Origin: an uncultured Collinsella sp.
GTDB taxonomy: Bacteria; Actinomycetota; Coriobacteriia; Coriobacteriales; Coriobacteriaceae
Assembly (NCBI GenBank): GCA_900546775.1
Contig: UREM01000016.1
Location: 1-44,480 of the forward strand
Direction: 5' to 3'
Length of the DNA stretch: 44,480 bases
The stretch's first letter is position 1. Every line of letters starts with the position of its first letter. The notes beneath the pieces were generated by a model. That model had not been told where the DNA came from, did not search any database, and saw nothing but the letters and a program-made list of their open reading frames with translations. Shown in pieces: positions 16,631 to 24,651 of the stretch. The position numbers were made by a program, and so were the translations under genes.

Positions 16631-17821
16631 CTAGTTTCCGGCCCCGAAGACCCTGCCCTCGGGCGTGAAGCTGCTTGTTTGGTTGAGTGATGGGCTGTCG
16701 AGTCCGACAGTCTGCATGTCATCGATTGCCGGAGCCTTGTTAATCGTCGGATCGTCCAATGTGATGCCTTCGAGCATTGCTTTTTCGAGGTCGATTCGTT
16801 GACGCTCTTCGGAATCCTGGCGAAGCTCCTCCTGGATTCGTTTCTTCTCCTCAATAAACCGTCTGAGCACAAACAGTCTCAGGTCCTCTTGCATGATTTG
16901 AAAGTCTTTTGGCAGACGCGAGGGGCGTATGCCTTCTTTCCGCTGGATTGCCTCCATGACCCTAACGAAAGAGCTGGCATGCATAAAGGAATAACGGCTG
17001 ACAGTGATGATTCCGTACCCCATGGACGCAAGCGCATTCTTGCGCTCCTCGTCGATAGCGCGGTCTTCTTCAGCGTCGTGATAAAACCCGTTGTATTCAA
17101 TATCTGTTCGAGATTTCTTCAGATATGCATCCATAAAGAACTTTTTGCGTCTCGTGAGATTTTTTGCGGCGGCGGTGACCTTCACCTCGTAGTCGGTCTC
17201 AATTCCTTTAATGCCAAGCCCTCCTTCGCTTTTGGGCAACGTAAGCATCATGGCAAAGGCCGTTTCCATGGGAGACCGACATCCATCGCGTACACATTGA
17301 ATCGACTTTCGGGCAAGGGCCAAACCGTCACATCTGGTAATGGAATTAAAGAACTGCTTTAGCCTCTCGGTCGAGGTAAGCGCGAAACGCTCGGTATAGG
17401 AGGTTGAAGAGCCGGTTCCTAGGGAATAAGCGCCGCACAGTTCAAAGTAGTACTCCACTAGTTCGCGAAAAGGGAGATAGGTGGCGGCCTGAAGTGCACA
17501 AAGCTCAACACCAACAACGAAGATGTCTTCTCCGAGCTCTATAAAGCGTGAGTTTGAGAATCGCTTTGACGAAACGTGGCATTGACAGTTCATCGCGTAG
17601 CGCGCGTTCCTGCGATCAAACACCGTTACCTCGAGGGGATCGTTTGCGTCGCGGGCAACATCATGTTTGGCGAGCCATTCTGCGGCTGCGTCGAGGAGTG
17701 CTCCGCTGGGGCATGATCCGTAAATTGCGGCAGGGCTGCAGGACTCGATGTCTTTCGCAGACACCGAATGCGCGGCTTGGTAGACCGCTTTTGCAGTGGT
17801 ATGTGACAATACGATACTCAT
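16631..17821 (-). CDS. AbiEi/DUF559-like accessory protein with PD-(D/E)XK-like core
   Basis: 396 residues, family not firmly recognised. The first half (about residues 60-130) has an AbiEi-antitoxin-like pattern ending in YYFELCGAYSL. The second half shows SPMETAFAMML, then a nuclease-like core FMDAYLKKSRTDIEYNGFYHD, then ERKNALASMGYGIITVSR. The order Glu, Asp, (I/V)E-x-(N/Q)-G resembles DUF559/Vsr-type PD-(D/E)XK folds. The C-terminus is a charged helix (about 270-330) and a low-complexity tail. The protein at 26027-27076 shares the same layout. The gene lies in an AT-richer island and has no partner toxin gene nearby. Function unknown; a role in defence or DNA handling is only inferred. 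Confidence 0.6.
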   Translation of the reverse strand: MSIVLSHTTAKAVYQAAHSVSAKDIESCSPAAIYGSCPSGALLDAAAEWLAKHDVARDANDPLEVTVFDRRNARYAMNCQCHVSSKRFSNSRFIELGEDIFVVGVELCALQAATYLPFRELVEYYFELCGAYSLGTGSSTSYTERFALTSTERLKQFFNSITRCDGLALARKSIQCVRDGCRSPMETAFAMMLTLPKSEGGLGIKGIETDYEVKVTAAAKNLTRRKKFFMDAYLKKSRTDIEYNGFYHDAEEDRAIDEERKNALASMGYGIITVSRYSFMHASSFVRVMEAIQRKEGIRPSRLPKDFQIMQEDLRLFVLRRFIEEKKRIQEELRQDSEERQRIDLEKAMLEGITLDDPTINKAPAIDDMQTVGLDSPSLNQTSSFTPEGRVFGAGN

Positions 17822-18171
17822 GGCATATATCGTGTCAGCTAATGCCGTGTTGATGGCGCTGAGTGGAAAAGTCGTTTTAGAGGTCTAACCAAATGCTGTC
17901 CAAAAGCTTGACGCAATTATGGGTCGGTACGCCCTAAATAAATGTTTTCGCAGCTTGGCTATAGCATGGAAACACTCAATTGCTGCACATTTGGTATCGG
18001 TGCATCGCCATCCGAGTACAAATCACGTGTCGGGAAAGTGCTGAAATAAGTAAAAAATAGGGTTCAGAATTTGTGAAGAGCGGGCCTGCTTATGGAACGT
18101 GGGGCGGCCCCGCTGCGGGGTTTCCCGCTGCGAGGCCGCTCGTGAGCAAGCAGTGTTTGTCGCAGGCGTTG
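17822..18171. other. Intergenic stretch upstream of accessory gene
   Basis: No gene is seen. The left part is AT-rich and probably carries the promoter of the minus-strand accessory gene. The right part (18098-18150) holds GC-rich inverted segments (GGGGCGGCCCCGCTGCGGGG) that may end transcription of the exonuclease gene, though no T-run follows. Confidence 0.45.
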
Positions 18172-19140
18172 CTATTTCGCAAACAGGTTCTTGAGGTTGA
18201 ACTCGGCTTGGACGGTGCGGAGCATGAGGTCGGTGTCGTCGAGGCCCAGGTGCTGCTCGTTGGCGTCGACGGCGAGGGTGCCGCGGCGGCGCGCCCAGTT
18301 CTCGAGCGCAGCGGGCGCGGACTCGCGGGGGAGCGAGCGCACGTCGGCGTCCAGGCTGCGGCAGATCTGGCGCGAGTCGATGACGATGATCTTGCCTGCG
18401 CGGCGCGCCTCAGCGTAACCGTCCAGATGAATTTTGAACCAGCTGTCCTCGAAGGCGGCATTATGCGCCATGTACGGGTACTTCTTCATGAGCTTGAGCA
18501 GCTGCTTCTGCAGCTCCTTGTTCTCGCGGAACGGCTTTTTGCCGTCGATGTCGTCCCATGTGATGTGATGGATGTTCGATAGCGGCACATCCTCGCCGCG
18601 GTAGATGTCGGGCAGGCCGCAGTAGTGTGCCTCGGCGTCATGCGGCACGGCGTCGCTGGTGAGATCCATGATCTCCCAGCCCACGTTGATGATGTAGCCG
18701 CGCTCGGGCGCGCGACCGGTGGTCTCGATGTCGATGCCCAGCACCGTGCCTTGGATGGGCTTGCGGGCATAGGCCACGCCGAGTGCGTCGCGGTCGCCGC
18801 GGATCTCGCGCATAACGGACGCGGCGGTGCGCTTTTGCATCTTGCCGATGGCGGCGCAGGTGTCGGCGTCGGACAGGCCGCGCGAGAGCGTCGCGGGCGT
18901 CACGTTGCGCAGACGCGCCTCGCCAATCTGGTCGCACAGGTCGCGGTTGCGGTCGGCCAGGTCGCGCACGGTGGCAAAGTCGAAGCCGGGGTCGCCCTCG
19001 GCGGTAAAGTACTCGGTCTCGAGCACCTTGAGGGCCTCCTCGCCCTTCTGGCGCTCGGACTCCATGGCGCCGTGGTCGCCGTAGATAAACATGGGGATAA
19101 ACGGCTGGCGCTCGTATTCGAGTGCTTGCGATACGTTCAT
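18172..19140 (-). CDS. DEDDh 3'-5' exonuclease family protein
   Basis: 322 residues. The C-terminal 190 residues form a DnaQ/RNase T-like exonuclease: GIDIETTG (motif I, catalytic Asp and Glu), YMAHNAAFEDSWF (motif II) and HLGLDDTDLM (motif III with the His and Asp of the DEDDh type). The N-terminal 125 residues are helical and charged and show no known domain. It would remove nucleotides from 3' ends of DNA or RNA; the substrate is unknown. The ATG at 19140 follows AAGGAG. It is divergent from the Mn exporter gene. Confidence 0.85.
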   Translation of the reverse strand: MNVSQALEYERQPFIPMFIYGDHGAMESERQKGEEALKVLETEYFTAEGDPGFDFATVRDLADRNRDLCDQIGEARLRNVTPATLSRGLSDADTCAAIGKMQKRTAASVMREIRGDRDALGVAYARKPIQGTVLGIDIETTGRAPERGYIINVGWEIMDLTSDAVPHDAEAHYCGLPDIYRGEDVPLSNIHHITWDDIDGKKPFRENKELQKQLLKLMKKYPYMAHNAAFEDSWFKIHLDGYAEARRAGKIIVIDSRQICRSLDADVRSLPRESAPAALENWARRRGTLAVDANEQHLGLDDTDLMLRTVQAEFNLKNLFAK

Positions 19141-19200
19141 ATGCTACTCCTTGGACGGGCCGCGTTGTGCGGCTCGAGGTTACTGAGTTATGGCGAGATG

Positions 19201-19249
19201 ATAGTTTGCCATAGGCAACTATTGGCACCGCGCCCGGGACAACTACAAT
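19201..19249 (+). promoter_or_regulatory. Promoter with MntR-box-like palindrome
   Basis: TTGGCA (19222-19227), 16 bases, TACAAT (19244-19249) form a good promoter for the gene at 19312. Directly upstream, 19201-19221 contains TTGCCATAGGCAA, a perfect 13-base dyad flanked by AGT and CT, very like the AGTTTGCC(n)GGCAAACT boxes of Mn-responsive DtxR-family repressors. It touches the -35 region. Confidence 0.6.
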
Positions 19250-19311
19250 ACCCTAGTTGACCGCTAGGACTTTTACAATGCTGCCGAAAGACACGAAAGG
19301 TTCCGTCCGTC

Positions 19312-20400
19312 ATGGATTTACTGATTGATATTCTGCTCGACGCCGGCAAGGACACGCTGTCGCTGGTGCCGTTTTTGTTGGTGACGTATCTTGCTCTCGA
19401 GACACTTGAGCACGTTGCGGGCGACCGCGTCAACGGCGCTATCAAGCGCGCCGGCGCTGCGGGTCCCGTGGTTGGCTCGCTGCTGGGCATGGTGCCGCAG
19501 TGCGGATTTTCGGCCATGGCAGCAACGCTGTACGCCGGCCGTGTCGTGACCTTGGGCACGTTGGTGGCGGTGTTCCTTTCGACCTCCGATGAGATGCTGC
19601 CGCTGTTGCTTGCCGAGCAGGTTCCCGTGCAGACTATGGCGATGCTTTTGGCTTCGAAAGCGCTGATCGCACTGGTCACGGGTTTTATCGTGGACGCTGC
19701 CATTCGCGGCCTGCGCCGTAACGCCCGCGCGCACGCGGCGATTCGCCGTACCGTGCTGGGAACCGCGGCCAATCCGGCCCACGTGAACTGCGCGCACGAC
19801 GACCACAGCGGCGGTGACATCATCGACGAGGTGGCCGAGGCGGGCGTGAGCGCCGACCACATCCACGAGCTGTGCGAGCGCGACCATTGCGGATGTGATG
19901 AAGACGAAGACGAGCACGAACACGGACATGGCCACGATCACGGTCATGAGGGCGAACATGAACACCATGATGGTCACGGTCACTCTCACTCCCACGAAGG
20001 GACGCCTGTCCTGTCGATCATCCGCAGTGCGATCTCGCACACCGTGCAGGTCTCGGTATTCATTTTTCTGGTGACGCTGATTCTGGTCGCCGTGCTCGAG
20101 ACGTTCGGCGAGTCCGCGATCGAGCAGTTCCTGCGCGGCAACGAGACACTCGCTGTCCTGGGTTCGGCGCTTGTCGGGCTGATTCCCAATTGCTCGGCGA
20201 GCGTGGTCATTACACAGCTGTATCTGGAAGGCGCGCTGCAACTGGCGCCGATGCTCGCCGGCACGCTCATTTCCGCCGGCGTGGGTTATCTGGTGCTGTT
20301 CCGCACCAACCGCAGCGCCCGCGAAAATGCCGTGTTCCTGATCATGATGTACGTCATCGGCGCTGGCTGGGGCCTTATCCTTTCCGCCTTTGGGTTCTAA
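19312..20400 (+). CDS. Putative manganese/heavy-metal exporter (ArsP_2 type, 10 TM)
   Basis: 362 residues in two membrane halves of about four to five helices each. The halves share a repeated motif: GSLLGMVPQCGFSAM in the first and GSALVGLIPNCSASVV in the second, as in the 10-TM metal exporter family often annotated as putative manganese transporters. A cytoplasmic or periplasmic loop (residues 165-229) is acidic and then very rich in His (about 15 His in 30 residues), suited to binding metal ions. The promoter carries an MntR-like box, and a DtxR-family gene lies 6 kb away. Substrate Mn is inferred from family and box. Confidence 0.82.
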   Translation: MDLLIDILLDAGKDTLSLVPFLLVTYLALETLEHVAGDRVNGAIKRAGAAGPVVGSLLGMVPQCGFSAMAATLYAGRVVTLGTLVAVFLSTSDEMLPLLLAEQVPVQTMAMLLASKALIALVTGFIVDAAIRGLRRNARAHAAIRRTVLGTAANPAHVNCAHDDHSGGDIIDEVAEAGVSADHIHELCERDHCGCDEDEDEHEHGHGHDHGHEGEHEHHDGHGHSHSHEGTPVLSIIRSAISHTVQVSVFIFLVTLILVAVLETFGESAIEQFLRGNETLAVLGSALVGLIPNCSASVVITQLYLEGALQLAPMLAGTLISAGVGYLVLFRTNRSARENAVFLIMMYVIGAGWGLILSAFGF

Positions 20401-20429
20401 GTGGATGTTTGGGGCATGCCGTAAAACTA

Positions 20430-20528
20430 GGACATGCCATAAATTCCACCGCCATGACCTGGGCGTTGGATGCGCGTCAATCGGCAAAACAAAAAGGTAG
20501 ATTATTAGGCATGTCCCAAAAACCTACC
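20430..20528. repeat. Short palindromic repeats between convergent genes
   Basis: GGACATGCC (20430-20438) and its inverse GGCATGTCC (20508-20516) lie between the exporter and the YaiI-family gene. GGTAG and CTACC flank the second copy. It may help end transcription from both sides, but stems are short and spaced. Confidence 0.35.
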
Positions 20529-20532
20529 TTGG

Positions 20533-21014
20533 TTAGTGCAGCAACTCGGTGAGGTTGCGTTTAAAGCGGGCGCGGTCTTCGCTGGTAAATGCTGCCGGAC
20601 CGCGAGTGCGTCCGCCGGCGCGGCGTACCTTCTTTTCCTCGTGGCGAATAAACAGCTGCATGTCGATGGTTGCTTTGTCGTAGACGCGCCCGCGCACACC
20701 GATAGCGCGGCATCGCGCCCGAGCACCATGCTCGCCAAGCCAATGTCCTGCGTCACGACCACGTCGCCCGCCTGCAGGCGTTCGACAATGGCAAAGTCGG
20801 CGCTGTCGGCGCCCACGCTCACGTCGAGCGTCGTGATCCAAAAGCCGCGTCGCGCGTGCTCGGCATCGCGCGGGTCGTCGCGGCGAATGTGCCGTTCCAG
20901 GTTTTGCGTGCTGTTGCCGGCGATAACAACGGCGACGCCCGCCCGCCGCGCGCAGTCAATCGACTCGCGCGTGACCGGGCAGGCGTCGGCATCAATAAAG
21001 AGCGTCTTTGGCAT
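20533..21014 (-). pseudogene. YaiI/YqxD family (DUF188) gene broken by a one-base frameshift
   Basis: Residues 1-95 match the YaiI/YqxD family: FIDADACPVTRE at the start, ADFAIVERLQAGDVVVTQD and IGLASMVLGRDAA. After this, the reading frame (which would stop at 20505) turns into unrelated sequence. The expected family C-terminus (GVRGRVYDKATID, GGRTRGPAAFTSEDRARFK, LTELLH) is present in another frame and stops at 20533. One added base near 20705-20711 (GCGCTATC read as GCGGCTATC) would join the two. It may be a true mutation or an assembly error. The start is one base from the HdeD stop codon. Confidence 0.85.
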
Positions 21015-21617
21015 CTAGCGCACCAGTTTGCCAAACTGAATGGCGCGAACAATGAGCGTCACGCCAAACACCAGCAGCGCGGCACCGCTAAAGATGACGA
21101 GCATCTTGGCCGACCACAGCGGATAGATAAACACGAACATGCCCGCGATGATGGAGAGCGCGCCGCTCAGGATGGCGAGGGCGCGGTTGGCGGAAAGCTC
21201 GGATTCCAGAATCGACATGACGCCCTCGACGATCCAGCCAAAGCCGGCAACGACCACCACGAGCGTGGTGAGCGTCGCGGTCGAGAAGGCCTGGTTGCGC
21301 AGGATTATGACGCCGCCCAGAATGATGAGCAGGTTGGAGATGATGCTCGTAACGCGCCAGCCGGTGGGCAGCAGCGGCTCGAAAACAGCGGTAAACAGCC
21401 TGATCGCGGCCGTGATCACAAAGTAGATGCCCAAGACGGTCGTCAGGAAGACGAGGGATTTGGCGGGCGCAAACAGCAGTGCGATGCCGGCGACGAGCGC
21501 CAAGACGCCCGTGATGGCGTAAATCCAGCGCACGGCCTTGACGGCCTTGCCTGCCATGCTTTTCTCGTCAAATCCAAACGCGCTCGATTGCTTGTCATCG
21601 TTCTTAAAGATGCCCAT
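21015..21617 (-). CDS. HdeD family membrane protein (DUF308)
   Basis: 200 residues with six predicted membrane helices arranged as three similar pairs (GVLALVAGIALLFAP, then LLIILGGVIILRN, then LSIIAGMFVFIYP). This is the HdeD/DUF308 fold, linked to acid resistance in enteric bacteria; the role here is unknown. The N-terminal 25 residues are hydrophilic. The start follows AAAGGAGA. Its stop codon abuts the start of the YaiI-family gene, so the two form an operon. Confidence 0.88.
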   Translation of the reverse strand: MGIFKNDDKQSSAFGFDEKSMAGKAVKAVRWIYAITGVLALVAGIALLFAPAKSLVFLTTVLGIYFVITAAIRLFTAVFEPLLPTGWRVTSIISNLLIILGGVIILRNQAFSTATLTTLVVVVAGFGWIVEGVMSILESELSANRALAILSGALSIIAGMFVFIYPLWSAKMLVIFSGAALLVFGVTLIVRAIQFGKLVR

Positions 21618-21850
21618 GATGTCTCCTTTCCGTGCGGCGTAAGCCGTAGCTCTTGCAACCAGTATCGCCCAAGGGCGCCGTCGCGTGGGGCGGGAAGGGC
21701 GAATGGGAGCCTCATCTTCCCGAATTGTTACCTTTGTTCCCGTTTGGATGCGGAATATTCAACAGGTGTGGAACATTGCGCCGCTGTGTGTAATTGCCTA
21801 CGTTTTAGGTTAGATTTTCTTAAGAACAATATGCTTTTATTGGGGGTCTT

Positions 21851-22522
21851 ATGAACGAAGCTGTTCCCGCGGCGCCGGTAAGCGCCGAGTCGATGGCAAA
21901 GCAGGGTTGCGAAAAGCTTGGCCTGGACACGTTTGACGCGCTGGTCCGCCGCGCCCGTACGTGCCGCCGTTTTGACGAGTCCATGCGCGTGCCGCGCGAG
22001 TTTTTGCTCGAGCTGGCGGAACTGGCGCACCTGGCTCCCTGCGGCGCCAATGCTCAGCGTCTGCGTTTTCATGTGGTGAGCGGTGCCGAGGATTGCGCGC
22101 GTGTATTTGATGAGCTTGCATGGGCCGGCGCGCTTAAGGATTGGTCGGGTCCTGCCGAGGGCGAGCGTCCGACCGGCTACATCGCGATTCTTGCCGAGCG
22201 CGCTGTTCCGGGTAAGCCCGCCGCGCCCATCACCGAGGTCGACACGGGCATTGCCGCGCAGACGATGATGCTCGCCGCTCGCAGCGCCACGCCCGAGGTG
22301 GCAGCCTGCATGTTCAAGGCCTTTACGCCCCACGCGATCGATGCTATGGGGCTCGATAACGACAAGTATGAGCTCAAGCTGATCATGGCTTTTGGCGTGC
22401 CGGCCGAGACGCAGATGATCGATGCGATCGATTCCAACCCCGACGGCTCAATTAATTACTGGCGTGACGATGCGCAGGTGCACCACGTACCCAAGCGCCC
22501 GCTCGCCGACGTGCTGGTGTAG
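21851..22522 (+). CDS. Nitroreductase family protein
   Basis: 223 residues of the FMN-dependent nitroreductase fold. The N-terminal RRARTCRRFDES is the RxSxRxF phosphate-contact motif, followed by LAHLAPCGANAQRLRFHVV. VDTGIAAQTMMLAA is the helix that packs near the flavin, and a C-terminal FGVPAETQ completes the domain. These enzymes reduce nitro groups, quinones or flavins with NAD(P)H; the substrate is unknown. The start follows a GGGGG run at good spacing. A family A palindrome lies 30 bases after the stop. Confidence 0.88.
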   Translation: MNEAVPAAPVSAESMAKQGCEKLGLDTFDALVRRARTCRRFDESMRVPREFLLELAELAHLAPCGANAQRLRFHVVSGAEDCARVFDELAWAGALKDWSGPAEGERPTGYIAILAERAVPGKPAAPITEVDTGIAAQTMMLAARSATPEVAACMFKAFTPHAIDAMGLDNDKYELKLIMAFGVPAETQMIDAIDSNPDGSINYWRDDAQVHHVPKRPLADVLV

Positions 22523-22552
22523 CTGAGCGTCACCGCGGCGTGATCAGACGGT

Positions 22553-22590
22553 AAACCACCACAAAGGTGCCTGTCCCCTTTGTGGTGGTA
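22553..22590. repeat. Palindromic repeat family A, copy 2
   Basis: AACCACCACAAAGG, TGCCTGTCC, then CCTTTGTGGTGGT; a 13-bp perfect stem. The inner part is in the opposite orientation to copies 1, 3 and 5. It lies between the nitroreductase stop and the first histidine phosphatase. Confidence 0.9.
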
Positions 22591-22604
22591 CGAGGGGAGA
22601 GCGT

Positions 22605-23147
22605 GTGGCAGATCTGTATTTGGTGCGGCATGGGCAGACTGAGCTCAATGTGCAGAGCATTTTGCAGGGCTGGCACGATTCGCCGCTTACGGCGCGCGGG
22701 CGCGAGCAGGCGCTGACGGCGCGTACGGCGTTTGCGGCGCGTGGCGTGGCCTTTGATCATGTGTATTCCTCGCCGTTGGGCCGGGCGCGGCATACGGCCG
22801 AGCTTATCGTTGGCGAGGGCCGTTCCATTGAGCTGGTCGATGACCTGCGTGAGTGGCATTTTGGCTCGCTGGAGGGCACATCAAATCGCGAGATGCCGCC
22901 GCAGCCCTGGGGCGATTATCCGGTGGCCTTTGGCGGCGAGTCGGAAGTGCAGCTTCAGTCGCGCATGGTCGCGGCGCTGTCCCGTATTATGGCCCGGCCG
23001 CAGCACGACTGCGTGCTGGCGGTTTCCCACGGCTCAGCCTGCCAGGAGTTTCTTGAGTATGTGACTGGCGGGGGAGAGCTACCCGACAACGGTGCCGTGC
23101 TTCATTTTGGCTATTGCGACGGGGCGTTTTCGCTCTTGGGTTGGTAA
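22605..23147 (+). CDS. Histidine phosphatase family protein (first of a tandem pair)
   Basis: 180 residues of the phosphoglycerate-mutase-like superfamily. The catalytic LVRHGQTELN lies at residues 6-15 (His9), with SSPLGRARHTAEL near 56, LREWHFGSLEG near 82, and the second His in VSHGSACQEF near 141. It probably dephosphorylates a small molecule; a glycolytic role is unlikely given the short length. The start is GTG at 22605, placed by GAGGGGAG seven bases before. The next gene is a related phosphatase 17 bases on. Confidence 0.92.
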   Translation: MADLYLVRHGQTELNVQSILQGWHDSPLTARGREQALTARTAFAARGVAFDHVYSSPLGRARHTAELIVGEGRSIELVDDLREWHFGSLEGTSNREMPPQPWGDYPVAFGGESEVQLQSRMVAALSRIMARPQHDCVLAVSHGSACQEFLEYVTGGGELPDNGAVLHFGYCDGAFSLLGW

Positions 23148-23164
23148 CGAACGAAAGGACCCCT

Positions 23165-23800
23165 ATGAATAAAGATCTGTATCTGGTCCGTCATGGACAG
23201 ACGATATTCAACCTTAAGCGTATCATTCAGGGGTGGAGTGACTCGCCGCTTACGCAGTTGGGTTGCGACCAGGCGGCGCGCGCCGGCATGTTTTTACGTG
23301 CGCGCGGCATTGAGCCCGATCATGCCTACACCTCCACGCTTCATCGCACCGAGCAGACTATCGCCAACTTGTGGCCGGGCTTGGCGTACGAGCGCCTGGA
23401 CGGCCTGCGTGAGTGGTTCTTTGGCGACTTTGAGGCCGAGCGCGTGATGCTTATGCCCGAGCGCCCGTGGCGCGATTTCTATCGTCAATTTGGCGGCGAG
23501 GGCCAGATCCAGGTGCGCGAGCGCATGGTGGCGACGCTGACCGAACTCATGCAGCGTCCGGACCATACGTGTGTGCTCGCGGTAAGCCATGGCTCGGCTA
23601 TCAAGGAGTTTATGGATCACGTGAAGGGTGCGGCGGCCGACGAGCGCGATCGCGTGCCGGGCAACTGCTCGGTGCTGCACTTTGCGTTTGACGACGAATC
23701 CGACACGTTTGAGTTGGTCGAAGTCTTTACGCAGGAGGATTACGCGCGCGAGCTGGGGCTTGAACCGCTTGTAGCGGTAGTAGGCCCGCAGCGCGGGTAG
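23165..23800 (+). CDS. Histidine phosphatase family protein (second of a tandem pair)
   Basis: 211 residues, clearly related to the gene before it: LVRHGQTIFNLKRIIQGWSD, TSTLHRTEQTIANL, LREWFFGDFE and VSHGSAIKEF line up at the same places. It differs by a C-terminal extension of about 30 residues (ELVEVFTQEDYARELGL). The pair looks like a local duplication that has diverged. The start ATG at 23165 follows GAAAGGA. The reading frame upstream of this ATG overlaps the previous gene and is not used. Confidence 0.92.
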   Translation: MNKDLYLVRHGQTIFNLKRIIQGWSDSPLTQLGCDQAARAGMFLRARGIEPDHAYTSTLHRTEQTIANLWPGLAYERLDGLREWFFGDFEAERVMLMPERPWRDFYRQFGGEGQIQVRERMVATLTELMQRPDHTCVLAVSHGSAIKEFMDHVKGAAADERDRVPGNCSVLHFAFDDESDTFELVEVFTQEDYARELGLEPLVAVVGPQRG

Positions 23801-23847
23801 CGCTGGCGTTGCGGCGCGGTTTGCCGGCGAAATTGTTTGATGCGAAA

Positions 23848-23888
23848 GGGGCGGGGATGCATGCACGGGCATTGCATCCCTGCCCCTT
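23848..23888. terminator. Bidirectional terminator
   Basis: GGGGCGGGGATGCA and TGCATCCCTGCCCC form a 14-bp stem (one mismatch) with an 11-base loop, followed by TTGTTTG on the plus side and CTTTCG on the minus side. It separates the phosphatases from the convergent DUF1015-like gene. Confidence 0.8.
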
Positions 23889-23931
23889 GTTTGTTTGGAT
23901 GCTGGGTTTTCCAGCTTCGCGTTTGAGTCCG

Positions 23932-24612
23932 CTAGAACCGTGAGATCTGGTGAGTGAGCAGACCCGTCGGAACCTGCGGCGCGCCGCCGCTGACCTGCGC
24001 GGCGGGGAAGAGCGCAGCTACGGCAAAGTTGAACGGCTCTTTGCCGGTGTACGTTCCGGCGGCACGGGCCTCATCGGCCAGAATCTGCGATGCCCCAGCC
24101 AGTGCGGCGGCATAGGCGGAGTCACCGGCGAACACGGGGTCGGGTGCCTGATCGAGCATGGCACGGATGGCAGCAACGGCGTCCTCGCGCTTGACCTCCC
24201 ACACACGGTGCGTAATGCCGGCGGGGTCGGTGACGGCATAGAGCGACGCGCCTTCTTTGGCGGCGCCGAGGATGATATCCATGACGGGCGAGGCTTCGTA
24301 GGCGAGCGTTACAGGGCGAGGCTGCACCTTAAGCTCGGCGATTGCGCGGGCGGCTGCGGCCGCATCTGCGGAGGACGCGTTGTCGTCCGTCAGTACACCA
24401 ACCGGGCAAATTGCCACAACGCCCGTCACGCGTCCCAGCTCTCCCGAACACTCGTACACGTAATACGCCGCGCCTGGATCCTTGAGCATTAGGCCGTCAG
24501 CAATGGCGCCGCGCAGGGCGTCGTTGCCGCTCAGGATACCGCCCATCGCAGGCAGCGCCTCGAGCACGCGGTCCTGAGCTGGGCGGATGCAGGGAAATGG
24601 AAGTGCTTTCAT
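23932..24612 (-). CDS. Shortened DUF1015-like protein
   Basis: 226 residues, against about 400 for typical DUF1015 proteins. The N-terminus FPCIRPAQDRVLEALPA, the segment YYVYECSG with TGVVAICPV, SLYAVTDPAGITHRVWEV, and TGKEPFNFAVAALFP match the family in order. The ADGHHR motif that normally follows is replaced by FAGDSAYAAAL, and the C-terminal half is missing. DUF1015 genes usually sit with serC and serA; here it follows the M20 peptidase gene by 39 bases. The ATG follows TAGGA. It may be a diverged copy with a changed function. Family assignment moderate. Confidence 0.7.
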   Translation of the reverse strand: MKALPFPCIRPAQDRVLEALPAMGGILSGNDALRGAIADGLMLKDPGAAYYVYECSGELGRVTGVVAICPVGVLTDDNASSADAAAAARAIAELKVQPRPVTLAYEASPVMDIILGAAKEGASLYAVTDPAGITHRVWEVKREDAVAAIRAMLDQAPDPVFAGDSAYAAALAGASQILADEARAAGTYTGKEPFNFAVAALFPAAQVSGGAPQVPTGLLTHQISRF

Positions 24613-24651
24613 GGGCGGTCCTAACGCGCGAGTCGGTTTGTTCGCGGCTTA

